Assembly (NCBI RefSeq): GCF_006376615.1 | Contig: NZ_VEXQ01000003.1 | Span: 186,001-250,000, forward strand | DNA length: 64,000 nucleotides | Direction of reading: 5' to 3' | Source of the DNA: Buttiauxella sp. B2 | Lineage (GTDB): Bacteria; Pseudomonadota; Gammaproteobacteria; Enterobacterales; Enterobacteriaceae | Shown here: piece by piece, positions 20,859 to 32,521 of the stretch | Layout: the number at the start of each line of letters is the position of its first letter | Position numbering within the stretch: position 1 is the stretch's first letter | Program-made: the position numbers and the translations under genes | Notes under the pieces: model-generated | Told to the model about the DNA's origin: nothing | Databases searched by the model: none | The model's input: the letters and a program-made list of their open reading frames with translations, nothing else

Positions 20859-20888
20859 ACAGTGCCGGGAATACTCGGCACTGTTGCT
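20855..20888 (+). terminator. Stem-loop between lrp and ftsK
   Basis: Arms AGCAACAGTGCCG (20855-20867) and CGGCACTGTTGCT (20876-20888) pair over 13 bases, loop of 8. A T-rich stretch follows, but not a pure T-run. It probably ends lrp transcripts, and would lie in the 5' leader of an SOS-driven ftsK message. Confidence 0.65.
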
Positions 20889-20921
20889 CTCCATATTTAT
20901 TAAGGACCTGGAGAGTCTTAC

Positions 20922-23900
20922 TTGAGCCAGGAATACACCGAAGAAAAAGAAGTTACATTGAGGAAACTCAGCAGCGGGCGTCGGGCATTAGAGGCCTTAT
21001 TGCTTCTTGTTGCCATTTTTGCCGTCTATTTGATGGTGGCGTTGCTTAGTTTTAATCCTTCAGATCCCAGCTGGTCACAAACCGCATGGCACGAACCTAT
21101 CCATAATTTGGGTGGGATGCCTGGTGCGTGGTTGGCCGATACTCTGCTTTTCATTTTTGGCATAATGGCCTACACCATCCCTGTGATTATCATCGGCGCG
21201 TGTTGGTTCACTTTCCGCAATCGTGATAGCGAAGAGTTTGTCGATTATTTTGCCGTTTCCTTACGCCTGATTGGCGTGTTGGCTATGGTGCTAACGGCTT
21301 GTGGCCTTGCGGCGATTAACGCAGATGACATCTGGTATTTCGCTTCGGGTGGCGTTATCGGTAGTTTACTGAGTACTGCAATGATGCCCCTGCTTAACAG
21401 CAGTGGTGGCACTATCGCGTTGTTGTGTGTATGGGCAGCAGGTTTAACCCTCTTTACAGGCTGGTCTTGGGTTGGTATTGCTGAGAAAATTGGCAGTGCT
21501 ACCTTGAGCGTCCTGACTTTTGCCAGTAACCGCACACGCCGGGATAACACCTGGCAAGACGATGATTACGACTACGAAGATGAAGAACACGCGCCAGCAG
21601 TAGAAAAGCGTGAGTCTCGTCGTGCGCGTATTTTACGCGGCGCATTAGCCCGTAAGCAGCGCATCTCCGAAAAATTTGCCAATCCAAACGCACGTAAAAC
21701 AGACTCGGCGCTGTTTTCCGGTAAACGTATGGACGATGCTGAAGACGATGTTTTGTTTTCAAATAACAAAGCAACGCTGCCGGAAGACGACGTACTGTTC
21801 TCAGGCAATAAAGCGACCTTGCCGGAAAGCGACGAATACGATCCATTGTTGCACGGCCAGTCTATCGTTGCGCCCGTGGCTGCTACGGCTGCCGCTGCGA
21901 TGGCGAACACTGCATATGCAGCACCGGTTATGCCTACGGCAACTATTGCTCCTGTTACAGCACCGGCACCAGCCGTTGAACATACTCCTGCTATTGCCTG
22001 GGAACCCGCTCCAACCACAGTAACACCTGAGCCGGTCATTGCCCCTGCGCCTGAAAGTTATGATGGGCTTCGTGCAACGGATCAATACAATCCACAACAC
22101 GTCACCAGTCATTGGTCAGAGCCTGATGCTATTCAACCTGCTTCTGCGCAATTGCCTGTTGAGACTGGTTATTTCGAACCCGCTCCAGTTGATCCCATCG
22201 CACAACCTGAGCCTGTTGAAGAAATGAGACCGGCGGTGCGCCCACCGATTTATCATTTCGAAGAAGTAGAAGAGCGAAGAGCGCGTGAACGTGAACAATT
22301 GGCAGCCTGGTACCAGCCGGTAAATGAACCAAAGCCCAATCCCTACGGCTATGATCAAAGCCCTGCTTTTGCCCAAACGACTCAGATCTCTACAACACCG
22401 CCTGGGGTTTTCGATGCAGCACCAGAAATGCTTGTTCCAGGTAGCGCGGCTATTTCTTCCGGGATTCCTTCTGGTGTTAAAGAAGTAGCAAAAGTTGCTG
22501 GTGCAGCTGCGGCCTTTAGTCCGATATTCAGTATTGCCAGTGATGCACCCCGCCCACAGGTGAAAGAGGGGATTGGCCCACAATTGCCACGCCCGAATCG
22601 TGTGCGTGTTCCGACTCGTCGCGAACTTGCTTCCTACGGGATAAAGCTACCGTCTCAGCGTATGGCGGAAGAAGAAGCGCGTCGCCAGAATGGTATGGAC
22701 AGCGAAGATGGCTATATTGATGATGCTGAAGAAATGGAGCAGCATGAATTAGCTCGTCAGTTCGCAGCTCAACAGCAGCAACGTTATGGTGAAGAGTACG
22801 AAGATGATGTATCGCAAGTAGATGAGGATGAAGCCGAGCAGGCGGAGCTAGCTCGCCAATTTGCAGCTCAACAGCAACAGCGTTACTCAGACTCTCCTGC
22901 TCAACAACAACAGCCAAATAATGTGCCGTTCTCACTGGATGATTTTGATTTCTCACCAATGAAAACGCTGGTAAACGATGGGCCAAGTGAGCCGCTGTTT
23001 ACACTCAGCCCGGTTGAAGAACCGGCCCCCGTTCAGCAACCGCAAAATTGGCAGGCAGCACAACCGCAACACAATGTGCAGCCACAAAACGTACAGCAAC
23101 AGCCTGCGACAGCTGCCGCACCGCAGATTCATGAAAGTTTGATACATCCTTTCCTGATGCGTAATGGCGACGATCGCCCGTTGCAGCGCCCAACTACACC
23201 GTTGCCATCTCTGGATCTGCTGACGTCTCCGCCAGCAGAAGTTGAGCCGGTAGATACCTTTGCTTTGGAGCAAATGGCGCGTTTGGTCGAAGCCAGGCTT
23301 GCGGATTACCGTATTAAAGCTGATGTTGTTGACTACTCGCCAGGTCCAGTCATCACGCGCTTTGAGCTTGATTTAGCCCCAGGGGTTAAAGCTGCACGTA
23401 TTTCTAACTTGTCTCGTGACCTTGCGCGTTCATTGTCTACGGTAGCGGTGCGTGTTGTAGAAGTTATTCCGGGTAAACCTTACGTTGGTCTGGAATTGCC
23501 AAACAAAAAACGCCAGACCGTTTATCTGCGTGAAGTGCTCGATTGCGCCAAATTCCGCGATAGCCCTTCACCGTTAACAGTGGTGCTGGGCAAAGATATC
23601 GGCGGTGAGTCGGTAGTGGCCGATCTGGCGAAAATGCCTCACTTACTGGTGGCGGGTACTACGGGGTCAGGTAAATCCGTAGGCGTGAATGCCATGATCC
23701 TCAGCATTCTGTACAAAGCCACGCCGGATGAAGTGAAATTCATCATGATCGACCCGAAAATGCTCGAGCTGTCGGTCTATGAAGGCATTCCCCATCTGTT
23801 GACCGAAGTGGTCACCGACATGAAAGATGCGGCGAATGCGCTGCGCTGGAGTGTTAACGAGATGGAGCGTCGCTATAAGCTGATGTCGGCGCTTGGCGTG

Positions 23901-24677
23901 CGTAACCTCGCAGGCTACAACGAGCGTATTCTGGAAGCTGAGCGTATGGGTCGTCCGATTCCAGACCCATTCTGGAAGCCTGGCGATAGCATGGAAGTGG
24001 CACATCCAATGCTCGAAAAACTGCCGTATATCGTGGTGCTGGTCGATGAATTTGCTGACCTGATGATGACGGTCGGCAAAAAAGTCGAAGAGTTGATCGC
24101 TCGTCTGGCACAGAAAGCGCGTGCGGCAGGTATTCACTTGGTGCTTGCAACACAGCGACCATCGGTAGATGTCATTACCGGCCTGATTAAAGCGAATATT
24201 CCAACGCGCATTGCGTTTACCGTGTCGAGCAAAATTGATTCTCGCACTATCCTGGATCAGGCTGGCGCTGAGTCACTGCTGGGGATGGGGGACATGCTTT
24301 ATTCTGGTCCAAACTCAACTCTGCCGGTTCGTGTTCATGGCGCGTTTGTTCGCGACCAGGAAGTTCATGCAGTAGTTCAGGACTGGAAAGCACGTGGTCG
24401 CCCACAATATATCACGGGTATTACTTCTGATAATGAAAGTGAAGGTGGTGCTGGTGGTGGTCTTGACGGTGATGAAGAGCTCGATCCGCTATTTGATCAG
24501 GCTGTCGCTTTTGTGGTCGAAAAACGTAAAGCGTCTATTTCTGGTGTTCAACGCCAGTTCCGTATCGGCTACAACCGCGCGGCTCGAATTGTTGAACAAA
24601 TGGAAGCACAAGGTATTGTGAGCCCGCAAGGGCATAACGGTAACCGGGAAGTGCTTGCCCCACCGCCATTCGAATAG
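20922..24677 (+). CDS. ftsK: DNA translocase FtsK
   Basis: Septal DNA pump that couples cell division to chromosome dimer resolution at dif with XerCD. The 1251-residue product begins at TTG (20922), 8 bases after GGAG, matching MSQEY of E. coli. It has an N-terminal membrane domain of four helices (to about residue 195), a long acidic and Pro/Gln/Ala-rich linker (about 196-770), and the motor with Walker [10 protein letters not shown] (about residue 911) and Walker [10 protein letters not shown]. The C-terminal gamma winged helix ([26 protein letters not shown]) reads KOPS. It is about 78 residues shorter than K-12 FtsK, all in the linker, which contains short internal repeats. An SOS box lies upstream. 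Confidence 0.97.
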   Translation: MSQEYTEEKEVTLRKLSSGRRALEALLLLVAIFAVYLMVALLSFNPSDPSWSQTAWHEPIHNLGGMPGAWLADTLLFIFGIMAYTIPVIIIGACWFTFRNRDSEEFVDYFAVSLRLIGVLAMVLTACGLAAINADDIWYFASGGVIGSLLSTAMMPLLNSSGGTIALLCVWAAGLTLFTGWSWVGIAEKIGSATLSVLTFASNRTRRDNTWQDDDYDYEDEEHAPAVEKRESRRARILRGALARKQRISEKFANPNARKTDSALFSGKRMDDAEDDVLFSNNKATLPEDDVLFSGNKATLPESDEYDPLLHGQSIVAPVAATAAAAMANTAYAAPVMPTATIAPVTAPAPAVEHTPAIAWEPAPTTVTPEPVIAPAPESYDGLRATDQYNPQHVTSHWSEPDAIQPASAQLPVETGYFEPAPVDPIAQPEPVEEMRPAVRPPIYHFEEVEERRAREREQLAAWYQPVNEPKPNPYGYDQSPAFAQTTQISTTPPGVFDAAPEMLVPGSAAISSGIPSGVKEVAKVAGAAAAFSPIFSIASDAPRPQVKEGIGPQLPRPNRVRVPTRRELASYGIKLPSQRMAEEEARRQNGMDSEDGYIDDAEEMEQHELARQFAAQQQQRYGEEYEDDVSQVDEDEAEQAELARQFAAQQQQRYSDSPAQQQQPNNVPFSLDDFDFSPMKTLVNDGPSEPLFTLSPVEEPAPVQQPQNWQAAQPQHNVQPQNVQQQPATAAAPQIHESLIHPFLMRNGDDRPLQRPTTPLPSLDLLTSPPAEVEPVDTFALEQMARLVEARLADYRIKADVVDYSPGPVITRFELDLAPGVKAARISNLSRDLARSLSTVAVRVVEVIPGKPYVGLELPNKKRQTVYLREVLDCAKFRDSPSPLTVVLGKDIGGESVVADLAKMPHLLVAGTTGSGKSVGVNAMILSILYKATPDEVKFIMIDPKMLELSVYEGIPHLLTEVVTDMKDAANALRWSVNEMERRYKLMSALGVRNLAGYNERILEAERMGRPIPDPFWKPGDSMEVAHPMLEKLPYIVVLVDEFADLMMTVGKKVEELIARLAQKARAAGIHLVLATQRPSVDVITGLIKANIPTRIAFTVSSKIDSRTILDQAGAESLLGMGDMLYSGPNSTLPVRVHGAFVRDQEVHAVVQDWKARGRPQYITGITSDNESEGGAGGGLDGDEELDPLFDQAVAFVVEKRKASISGVQRQFRIGYNRAARIVEQMEAQGIVSPQGHNGNREVLAPPPFE
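21744..21827 (+). repeat. Tandem 42-bp repeat in the FtsK linker
   Basis: Two adjacent 14-codon units, [14 protein letters not shown] and [14 protein letters not shown] (21744-21785 and 21786-21827). The protein is nearly identical but many third codon positions differ, so the duplication is old and kept by selection on protein sequence. Confidence 0.85.
22745..22888 (+). repeat. Spaced repeat [14 protein letters not shown] in the FtsK linker
   Basis: The 14-residue unit [14 protein letters not shown] occurs twice, at about 22745-22788 and 22845-22888, 100 bp apart, separated by an acidic stretch. E. coli FtsK has a related pair (LARQFAQTQQQRY), so the repeat is ancestral. Confidence 0.85.
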
Positions 24678-24684
24678 CCCTGAG

Positions 24685-24712
24685 CAAAAGAACCGCCGTT
24701 GCGGCTCTTTTG
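24685..24712 (+). terminator. Terminator after ftsK
   Basis: AAAAGA, CCGC-CGTT-GCGG core and CTCTTTT tail form a GC-rich stem with a T-run 10 bp after the ftsK stop. Confidence 0.8.
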
Positions 24713-24840
24713 CAAAGAAGGGTAAATTACTAGAAAATCAGCTTATTCTTCTGTTGCTGTGGAATAACTCTCAATTAGAGTGGGCAGCAGAAATGCCACA
24801 GCGCAGTCGCTTTGTGGCGGATGAATTTTAAGGGATCATA

Positions 24841-25452
24841 ATGAAAAAAATCGCTATAACTTGTGCTTTGTTGACTGCTCTGACTGCAACCGCTGCCTGG
24901 GCTGACGCTGCAGGCGACTTGAAAGCTCGTCTGGACAAAGTCAGCAGTTTCCACGCCAGCTTTACCCAGAAAGTGACAGATGGCAGTGGTGCCGCCGTTC
25001 AGGAAGGCCAGGGTGATTTGTGGGTGAAACGTCCGAACTTATTCAACTGGCATATGACTCAGCCAGATGAAAGTATTTTGGTTTCCGACGGCAAAACATT
25101 GTGGTTCTACAACCCGTTTGTTGAGCAGGTAAGTGCAACCTGGCTGAAAGATGCGACCGGCAATACCCCATTTATGCTGATTGCGCGTAATCAAAGCAGT
25201 GACTGGCAGCAATACAACATCAAACAAAGTGGTGACGATTTTGTGCTGACGCCAAAAACCAGCGCCGGTAACCTCAAGCAGTTCACTATTAACGTCGGAA
25301 ACGACGGGACTATCCATCAGTTCAGTGCGATTGAGCAAGACGATCAACGCAGCAGCTATGCGCTGAAAACCCAGCAAAATGGTGCGGTGGATATGAGTAA
25401 GTTTACGTTTACCCCGCCTAAAGGCGTGACGGTGGACGACCAACGTAAGTAG
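24841..25452 (+). CDS. lolA: Outer-membrane lipoprotein carrier LolA
   Basis: Periplasmic chaperone that takes lipoproteins from LolCDE to LolB in the outer membrane. It has 203 residues with a clear signal peptide (about 21 residues, cleaved after AAWA, giving DAAGDL). The mature half-barrel includes the conserved [17 protein letters not shown] and [15 protein letters not shown] segments. SD AAGGGATC precedes the ATG. rarA starts 8 bp later, so the two probably share a transcript. Confidence 0.98.
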   Translation: MKKIAITCALLTALTATAAWADAAGDLKARLDKVSSFHASFTQKVTDGSGAAVQEGQGDLWVKRPNLFNWHMTQPDESILVSDGKTLWFYNPFVEQVSATWLKDATGNTPFMLIARNQSSDWQQYNIKQSGDDFVLTPKTSAGNLKQFTINVGNDGTIHQFSAIEQDDQRSSYALKTQQNGAVDMSKFTFTPPKGVTVDDQRK

Positions 25453-25460
25453 AGGTATGA

Positions 25461-26804
25461 GTGAGCAACCTGTCGCTCGATTTTTCTGAGAATACCTTCA
25501 AACCTCTGGCCGCGCGTATGCGGCCAGAAAACCTCGCGCAATATATCGGTCAACAACATCTGCTAGCGCCAGGCAAACCGCTTCCAAAAGCTATCGAAGC
25601 GGGGCATCTCCATTCTATGATTTTATGGGGACCACCGGGTACAGGCAAGACAACACTGGCTGAAGTGATTGCTCACTATGCCGATGCGGATGTAGAACGT
25701 ATATCTGCTGTCACCTCTGGTGTGAAAGAAATCCGAGAGGCTATAGAACGTGCGCGCCAGAACCGCAATGCGGGTCGACGCACCATTCTGTTTGTCGATG
25801 AAGTGCATCGCTTCAACAAAAGTCAGCAGGACGCTTTTCTGCCTCATATCGAAGACGGGACGATCACATTCATTGGTGCTACTACCGAGAATCCGTCATT
25901 CGAACTCAATTCAGCACTCCTTTCCCGCGCTCGTGTTTATTTGCTCAAATCGCTGACCACTGAAGACATTGAAAAAGTACTCGAACAAGCGATGAGCGAT
26001 ACTGCTCGTGGTTACGGCGGCCAAAATATTGTTCTGCCGGAAGATACTCGCCGGGCGATTGCGGAGCTGGTAAACGGTGATGCGCGGCGTGCGCTCAATA
26101 CATTGGAAATGATGGCCGATATGGCTGAAACCAATGCGAATGGCAAACGTGAATTACAAATTGCGCTGCTGACTGAGATCGCAGGGGAACGCAGTGCGCG
26201 CTTTGATAATAAAGGTGACCGTTTCTACGATTTGATTTCTGCATTACATAAATCGGTGCGCGGCTCCTCGCCGGATGCAGCGCTGTATTGGTATGCACGT
26301 ATTATCACTGCGGGTGGCGACCCACTCTACGTAGCTCGTCGTTTGCTGGCGATTGCTTCCGAAGATGTGGGTAATGCTGACCCGCGAGGGATGCAGGTCG
26401 CTATTTCTGCGTGGGATTGTTTTACTCGAGTTGGCCCTGCAGAAGGTGAACGCGCAATTGCTCAGGCTATTGTCTACCTGGCTTGTGCGCCAAAAAGTAA
26501 TGCCGTTTATACCGCGTTCAAGGCGGCGATGGCGGATGCTCGCGAACGCCCGGATTACGATGTTCCTGTTCATCTACGCAATGCACCAACCAAGCTGATG
26601 AAAGAAATGGGTTACGGCCAGGAGTATCGTTATGCTCATGACGAACCCAACGCCTATGCGTCCGGGGAAGTCTACTTCCCGCAGGAAATGGCACAAACAC
26701 GCTATTATCAGCCGACAAACAGAGGTCTTGAAGGCAAGATTGGTGAAAAGCTCGCCTGGCTTGCTGAACAGGATCAAAATAGCCCGACAAAACGCTACCG
26801 CTAA
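25461..26804 (+). CDS. rarA: Replication-associated recombination protein A (MgsA)
   Basis: AAA+ ATPase of the clamp-loader clade (WRNIP1/Mgs1 relative) acting at stalled replication forks. The 447 residues have Walker A GPPGTGKT (57-64), Walker [11 protein letters not shown], a sensor 1 region ([12 protein letters not shown]) and the C-terminal tetramerisation domain. The start is GTG at 25461, 8 bp after lolA and preceded by GAGG, and gives the family N-terminus MSNLSLDF. Confidence 0.97.
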   Translation: MSNLSLDFSENTFKPLAARMRPENLAQYIGQQHLLAPGKPLPKAIEAGHLHSMILWGPPGTGKTTLAEVIAHYADADVERISAVTSGVKEIREAIERARQNRNAGRRTILFVDEVHRFNKSQQDAFLPHIEDGTITFIGATTENPSFELNSALLSRARVYLLKSLTTEDIEKVLEQAMSDTARGYGGQNIVLPEDTRRAIAELVNGDARRALNTLEMMADMAETNANGKRELQIALLTEIAGERSARFDNKGDRFYDLISALHKSVRGSSPDAALYWYARIITAGGDPLYVARRLLAIASEDVGNADPRGMQVAISAWDCFTRVGPAEGERAIAQAIVYLACAPKSNAVYTAFKAAMADARERPDYDVPVHLRNAPTKLMKEMGYGQEYRYAHDEPNAYASGEVYFPQEMAQTRYYQPTNRGLEGKIGEKLAWLAEQDQNSPTKRYR

Positions 26805-26857
26805 AGCAGGCGTTGCGGTAAGGTTAGCAAGAATATCAATGCGGTTGCAGGCTGTAG

Positions 26858-28189
<1,332 letters not shown>

Positions 28190-28211
28190 TGTGTTGATGT
28201 TATCTTGCTCT

Positions 28212-28238
28212 TAAAAAGCGCCTTCCGGCGCTTTTTTT
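28212..28238 (+). terminator. Terminator after serS
   Basis: AAAAGCGCC-TTCC-GGCGCTTTT stem with a seven-base T-run, 25 bp after the stop codon. Confidence 0.93.
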
Positions 28239-28279
28239 ATGCCGAAAATATTCTCATTCCCATAGATAATCTGCCTTTA

Positions 28280-28293
28280 TTGACGCCAAACAA
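28280..28293 (+). promoter_or_regulatory. FNR site of the dmsABC promoter
   Basis: TTGAC-GCCA-AACAA matches TTGAT-N4-ATCAA at eight of ten positions. Its centre is 31 bp from the centre of a good -10 (TATTAT, 28315-28320), the geometry of a class II FNR promoter with the site at about -41.5. FNR activation of dmsABC is established in E. coli. Confidence 0.7.
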
Positions 28294-28300
28294 TAACAAA

Positions 28301-28316
28301 TACCCATTAATAAGTA
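28301..28316 (+). promoter_or_regulatory. NarL/NarP 7-2-7 site over the dmsA -10
   Basis: TACCCAT-TA-ATAAGTA agrees with the NarL/NarP heptamer consensus (TACYYMT, inverted, 2-bp spacing) at every position. It overlaps the TATTAT -10 by two bases, so binding should block polymerase. Nitrate repression of dmsABC through NarL is known in E. coli. Confidence 0.7.
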
Positions 28317-28545
28317 TTATTGTCGCAGAAAGCGAGTGATGATCCTTAAAACTATTCATTCAAGATTTTTATCATTTGGTTGCCATGATTTACATGATGT
28401 GACGCGGCAAAACCAATCTGTATAACACTAATTTTTCTCGACACTCCTTTCTCTCTTTGGCTGTGCAATGGAGCAGCAGGCCGTTCGATGTCTGCGTTAC
28501 CCCTGCCAGCTTATTCCCAACTGTGAGCATAATAAGTAGGTCATT

Positions 28546-30990
28546 ATGACTGAGAAAACCCCTAATGCGATCCTCGCAGCAGAGGTCAGCCGGCGTAAGC
28601 TGGTCAAAACCACCGCAATTGGTGGCTTAGCCGCTGCAAGTAGTGCCTTCTCTTTACCATTTTCCCGCATGGCTTTTGCCCAAACACCAGAAAACACTGT
28701 AACCGCTGCAGAAAAAGTGGTCTGGAGCGCCTGCACGGTTAACTGCGGTAGTCGTTGTCCACTTCGTATGCATGTGGTTGATGGCGAAATCAAATACGTT
28801 GAGACGGATAACACGGGTAATGATGATTACGAAGGGCTGCATCAGGTTCGTGCCTGTCTGCGTGGCCGCTCAATGCGCCGTCGTGTTTATAACGCCGATC
28901 GCCTGAAATACCCAATGAAGCGCATTGGTGCTCGTGGCGAAGGGAAGTTTGAGCGCATTAGCTGGGATGAAGCTTTCGACACCATTGCCAATAGCATGAA
29001 AGGCATTATCAAAGAGTATGGTAACGAAGCTATTTACTTGAATTACGGCACAGGCACATTGGGCGGCACGATGACCCGTTCTTGGCCACCGGGCTCTACA
29101 TTAATCGCTCGCCTAATGAACTGCTGCGGTGGTTATCTGAACCATTATGGTGACTATTCAACCGCGCAAATTGCCGCTGGTCTGAACTACACATATGGCG
29201 GTTGGGCGGATGGTAATAGCCCATCAGACATAGAAAACAGCAAATTGGTTGTGTTGTTTGGTAATAACCCAGGCGAAACACGTATGAGTGGTGGCGGGGT
29301 GACTTACTACCTCGAGCAAGCGCGCGAAAAATCTAACGCCCGCATGATTATTATCGACCCGCGTTACACCGATACCGGTGCCGGGCGTGAAGATGAATGG
29401 ATTCCGATTCGACCAGGTACAGACACTGCTCTTATCTCCGCACTCGCATGGGTGATGATCAATGAAAATCTTGTTGATCAGCCATTCCTTGATAAATATT
29501 GCGTCGGCTATGACGAGAAAACGCTGCCAAAAAGTGCCCCTGTTAATGGCCATTACAAGGCTTATATTCTTGGTCAGGGTGCTGATGGTTTGGCGAAAAC
29601 ACCACAGTGGGCTGCCCAAATCACTGGCATTCCGGCTGAACGCATCATACAGCTAGCCCGCGAAATCGCTACGGCGAAACCAGCGTTTATCAGCCAGGGT
29701 TGGGGGCCGCAGCGCCATTCAAACGGCGAATTGGTTTCTCGTGCCATCTCGATGCTGTCTATTTTGACCGGTAATGTGGGAATTCACGGCGGTAACAGTG
29801 GCGCGCGTGAAGGCTCTTATGACTTGCCTTTCGTACGTATGCCTACGCTGGAAAACCCGGTACAGACCAGTATATCTATGTTCCTGTGGACCGATGCAAT
29901 CGAGCGTGGCACGGAAATGACCGCTACACGTGATGGTGTGCGTGGCAAAGATAAACTCGATGTGCCGATCAAAATGGTCTGGAATTACGCCAGTAACTGT
30001 TTGATCAATCAGCATTCTGAAATTAACCGCACCCATGACATCCTCCAGGATGACAAAAAATGCGAAATGATTGTGGTGATTGATAACCACATGACGTCCT
30101 CAGCCAAATACGCTGATATTTTGCTGCCAGACTGCACAGCTTCCGAACAGATGGATTTCTGCCTCGATGCATCTTGCGGCAACATGGCGTACGTGATCTT
30201 TGCCGGCCAGGCCATCAAACCGCGCTTTGAATGCAAAACTATTTATGAGATGACCACTGAGCTTGCCAAACGCATGGGTGTCGAGCCGCAATTTACCGAG
30301 GGTCGTAACCAAGAAGAGTGGATGCGCCATCTGTATAAACAATCTCAGGAAGCTATCCCTGAACTTCCAAGCTTTGAAGAGTTTAGCAAGCAGGGTATTT
30401 TCAAAAAACGAGATCCTGAAGGGCATCACGTAGCCTATAAAGATTTCCGCGAAGACCCTGTCGCTAATCCACTGACCACACCGTCCGGAAAAATTGAAAT
30501 CTACTCTGAGCAATTGGCTGAGATTGCGGCGACCTGGCAACTCAATGAAGGCGACGTTATCGATCCACTGCCGGTTTACAGTGCTGGCTTCGAAAACTAT
30601 GGCGATCCGCTCGCGAAGAAATGGCCATTGCAGATGACTGGTTTCCACTACAAAGCGCGCACTCACTCAACCTACGGTAACGTCGATGTATTGAAAGCGG
30701 CTTGTCGTCAGGAAATGTGGATCAACCCAATTGATGCGCAACAACGTGGAATTAAAAACGGCGACATGGTGCGTATCTTCAATGGACGTGGCGAAGTCCA
30801 AATCAATGCCAAAGTGACACCGCGCATTATTCCTGGTGTTGTCGCGATGGGGGAAGGGGCTTGGTACAGCCCGGATGCCAATAAAGTTGACCATGCCGGT
30901 AGCATTAACGTGTTGACCACCCAGCGACCATCGCCACTGGCGAAAGGTAACCCATCCCATAGTAACCTCGTCCAGGTCGAGAAGGCGTAA
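28546..30990 (+). CDS. dmsA: Dimethyl sulfoxide reductase catalytic subunit DmsA
   Basis: Molybdopterin enzyme reducing DMSO and amine N-oxides as terminal acceptors in anaerobic respiration. It has 814 residues with a twin-arginine signal (SRRKLVK, residues 15-21), an N-terminal cluster motif (C63-TVN-C67-GSR-C71) and a bis-MGD fold. GGYLNHYGDYSTAQ carries the serine expected to bind Mo. It is full length against E. coli DmsA. It is first in dmsABC and runs under FNR and NarL-type sites. Confidence 0.98.
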   Translation: MTEKTPNAILAAEVSRRKLVKTTAIGGLAAASSAFSLPFSRMAFAQTPENTVTAAEKVVWSACTVNCGSRCPLRMHVVDGEIKYVETDNTGNDDYEGLHQVRACLRGRSMRRRVYNADRLKYPMKRIGARGEGKFERISWDEAFDTIANSMKGIIKEYGNEAIYLNYGTGTLGGTMTRSWPPGSTLIARLMNCCGGYLNHYGDYSTAQIAAGLNYTYGGWADGNSPSDIENSKLVVLFGNNPGETRMSGGGVTYYLEQAREKSNARMIIIDPRYTDTGAGREDEWIPIRPGTDTALISALAWVMINENLVDQPFLDKYCVGYDEKTLPKSAPVNGHYKAYILGQGADGLAKTPQWAAQITGIPAERIIQLAREIATAKPAFISQGWGPQRHSNGELVSRAISMLSILTGNVGIHGGNSGAREGSYDLPFVRMPTLENPVQTSISMFLWTDAIERGTEMTATRDGVRGKDKLDVPIKMVWNYASNCLINQHSEINRTHDILQDDKKCEMIVVIDNHMTSSAKYADILLPDCTASEQMDFCLDASCGNMAYVIFAGQAIKPRFECKTIYEMTTELAKRMGVEPQFTEGRNQEEWMRHLYKQSQEAIPELPSFEEFSKQGIFKKRDPEGHHVAYKDFREDPVANPLTTPSGKIEIYSEQLAEIAATWQLNEGDVIDPLPVYSAGFENYGDPLAKKWPLQMTGFHYKARTHSTYGNVDVLKAACRQEMWINPIDAQQRGIKNGDMVRIFNGRGEVQINAKVTPRIIPGVVAMGEGAWYSPDANKVDHAGSINVLTTQRPSPLAKGNPSHSNLVQVEKA

Positions 30991-31000
30991 GGAATAGCTG

Positions 31001-31618
31001 ATGACAACTCAATACGGATTTTACATTGATTCCAGCCGCTGCACCGGTTGCAAGACTTGCGAGCTGGCCTGTAAAGACTACAAAAACTTAGGCCCGGATG
31101 TCAGCTTTCGCCGCATTTACGAATACGCAGGTGGCGACTGGCAGGAAGACAACGGTGTCTGGCAGCAAAATGTGTTCGCCTATTATCTGTCAATTGCCTG
31201 CAACCACTGTGAAGATCCGGCTTGTACCAAGGTTTGTCCAAGCGGTGCAATGCACAAGCGTGAAGACGGTTTTGTCGTTGTAAACGAGGATATTTGCATT
31301 GGCTGTCGTTACTGCCATATGGCTTGCCCATACGGTGCGCCACAGTACAACGCAGAAAAAGGGCATATGACGAAATGCGACGGCTGCTATTCACGTATTG
31401 CTGAGGGTAAGAAACCGATTTGTGTGGAGTCTTGCCCGTTGCGTGCATTGGATATGGCTCCTATTGACGAACTGCGTAAGAAGTATGGTGAGCAGGCGGC
31501 TATTGCCCCGCTGCCATCAGCACACTTTACGAAGCCAAATATCGTTATTAAACCGAACGCCAACAGCCGTCCTTGTGGGGATAAAACCGGCTATCTGGCA
31601 AACCCGAAGGAGGTGTGA
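31001..31618 (+). CDS. dmsB: DMSO reductase iron-sulfur subunit DmsB
   Basis: Electron-transfer subunit carrying four [4Fe-4S] clusters between the DmsC quinol site and DmsA. The 205 residues show four cysteine groups: CTGCKTCELACK, CNHCEDPACTKVCP, CIGCRYCHMACPYG and CDGC...CVESCP. It lies 10 bp after dmsA and dmsC begins 2 bp after its stop, so the three subunits are made together. Confidence 0.98.
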   Translation: MTTQYGFYIDSSRCTGCKTCELACKDYKNLGPDVSFRRIYEYAGGDWQEDNGVWQQNVFAYYLSIACNHCEDPACTKVCPSGAMHKREDGFVVVNEDICIGCRYCHMACPYGAPQYNAEKGHMTKCDGCYSRIAEGKKPICVESCPLRALDMAPIDELRKKYGEQAAIAPLPSAHFTKPNIVIKPNANSRPCGDKTGYLANPKEV

Positions 31619-31619
31619 G

Positions 31620-32480
31620 ATGGGTAACGGATGGCATGAATGGCCGCTAATGGTCTTTACGGTTTTGGGGCAGTGCGTAGCCGGTGGTTTTATCGTCATG
31701 GCGCTAGCTTTGCTGACTGGTGTTTCTGATCGTGCGCAACAAAAGCGTGTGCACTGGGCGATGATTGTTTTGTGGGTGCTGATGGGGATTGGCTTTATGG
31801 CCTCTGTTCTTCACCTTGGTTCACCGTTGCGCGCCTTTAACTCTCTTAATCGCATCGGTGATTCGGCGCTGAGTAATGAAATTGCCAGTGGCTCAGTATT
31901 CTTTGCAGTAGGTGGTTTCTGGTGGTTGATTACCGTGCTGGGCAAAATGCCGCAGGCGCTGGGTAAAATCTGGATGGTCTTGACGATGATTTTGGGCGTA
32001 TTTTTCGTCTGGATGATGTGCAAGGTTTATCTAATTGATACTGTACCGACATGGTACAGCGTTTATACGCCGCTCAGTTTCTTCCTGACGATGTTTATTG
32101 GTGGGCCGCTGCTTGGTTATTTGCTTCTGCGTGTTGCAGGTGTAACAGGTTGGGGAATGCGTATTTTGCCTGTTATTTCGCTGCTGGCGGTCGTTGTGAG
32201 TACGGCTGTTGTGCTGTTGCAAGGTATGGATTTGGCCACGATTCAAAGTTCAATTGCACAAGCCTCTGCTCTTGTGCCGCAATATGGGGCGCTGATGTCG
32301 TGGCGATTGCTGGTGTTGGCTGCGGCTTTGGTGTGCTGGGTTGTTCCGCAGCTTAAAGGTGGTATGGCAAGTCCTGCCGTGCTGGCATTTGCCTTCGTAT
32401 TGGTGATTGCCGGGGAGCTAATCGGGCGTGGTGTGTTCTATGGTTTGCATATGACAGTGGGTATGGCGATAGCCAGCTAA
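31620..32480 (+). CDS. dmsC: DMSO reductase membrane anchor DmsC
   Basis: Inner-membrane anchor that binds menaquinol and holds DmsAB. The 286 residues form eight predicted helices. The start MGNGWHEWPLMVFT and conserved SVLHLGSPLRAFNSLNR and GELIGRGVFYGLHMTVGM match the family. The reading frame is open upstream into dmsB; ATG at 31620, with AAGGAGGT just ahead, is the right start. A strong terminator follows. Confidence 0.97.
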   Translation: MGNGWHEWPLMVFTVLGQCVAGGFIVMALALLTGVSDRAQQKRVHWAMIVLWVLMGIGFMASVLHLGSPLRAFNSLNRIGDSALSNEIASGSVFFAVGGFWWLITVLGKMPQALGKIWMVLTMILGVFFVWMMCKVYLIDTVPTWYSVYTPLSFFLTMFIGGPLLGYLLLRVAGVTGWGMRILPVISLLAVVVSTAVVLLQGMDLATIQSSIAQASALVPQYGALMSWRLLVLAAALVCWVVPQLKGGMASPAVLAFAFVLVIAGELIGRGVFYGLHMTVGMAIAS

Positions 32481-32495
32481 CAGACGCTCTATATT

Positions 32496-32521
32496 AAATG
32501 CGCCTTCGGGCGCATTTTTTT
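32496..32521 (+). terminator. Terminator after dmsC
   Basis: AAATGCGCC-TTCG-GGCGCATTT with a T-run, 16 bp after the stop. Confidence 0.93.

Larger units (their letters stand above)
28190..28545 (+). other. serS/dmsA spacer with dms promoter and leader
   Basis: 356 bp. After the serS terminator come an FNR-type site, a -10 and a NarL/NarP site (listed separately). The predicted leader before dmsA is then about 218 nt, in which I see no gene. The dmsA SD (GTAGG) is weak. Confidence 0.6.
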
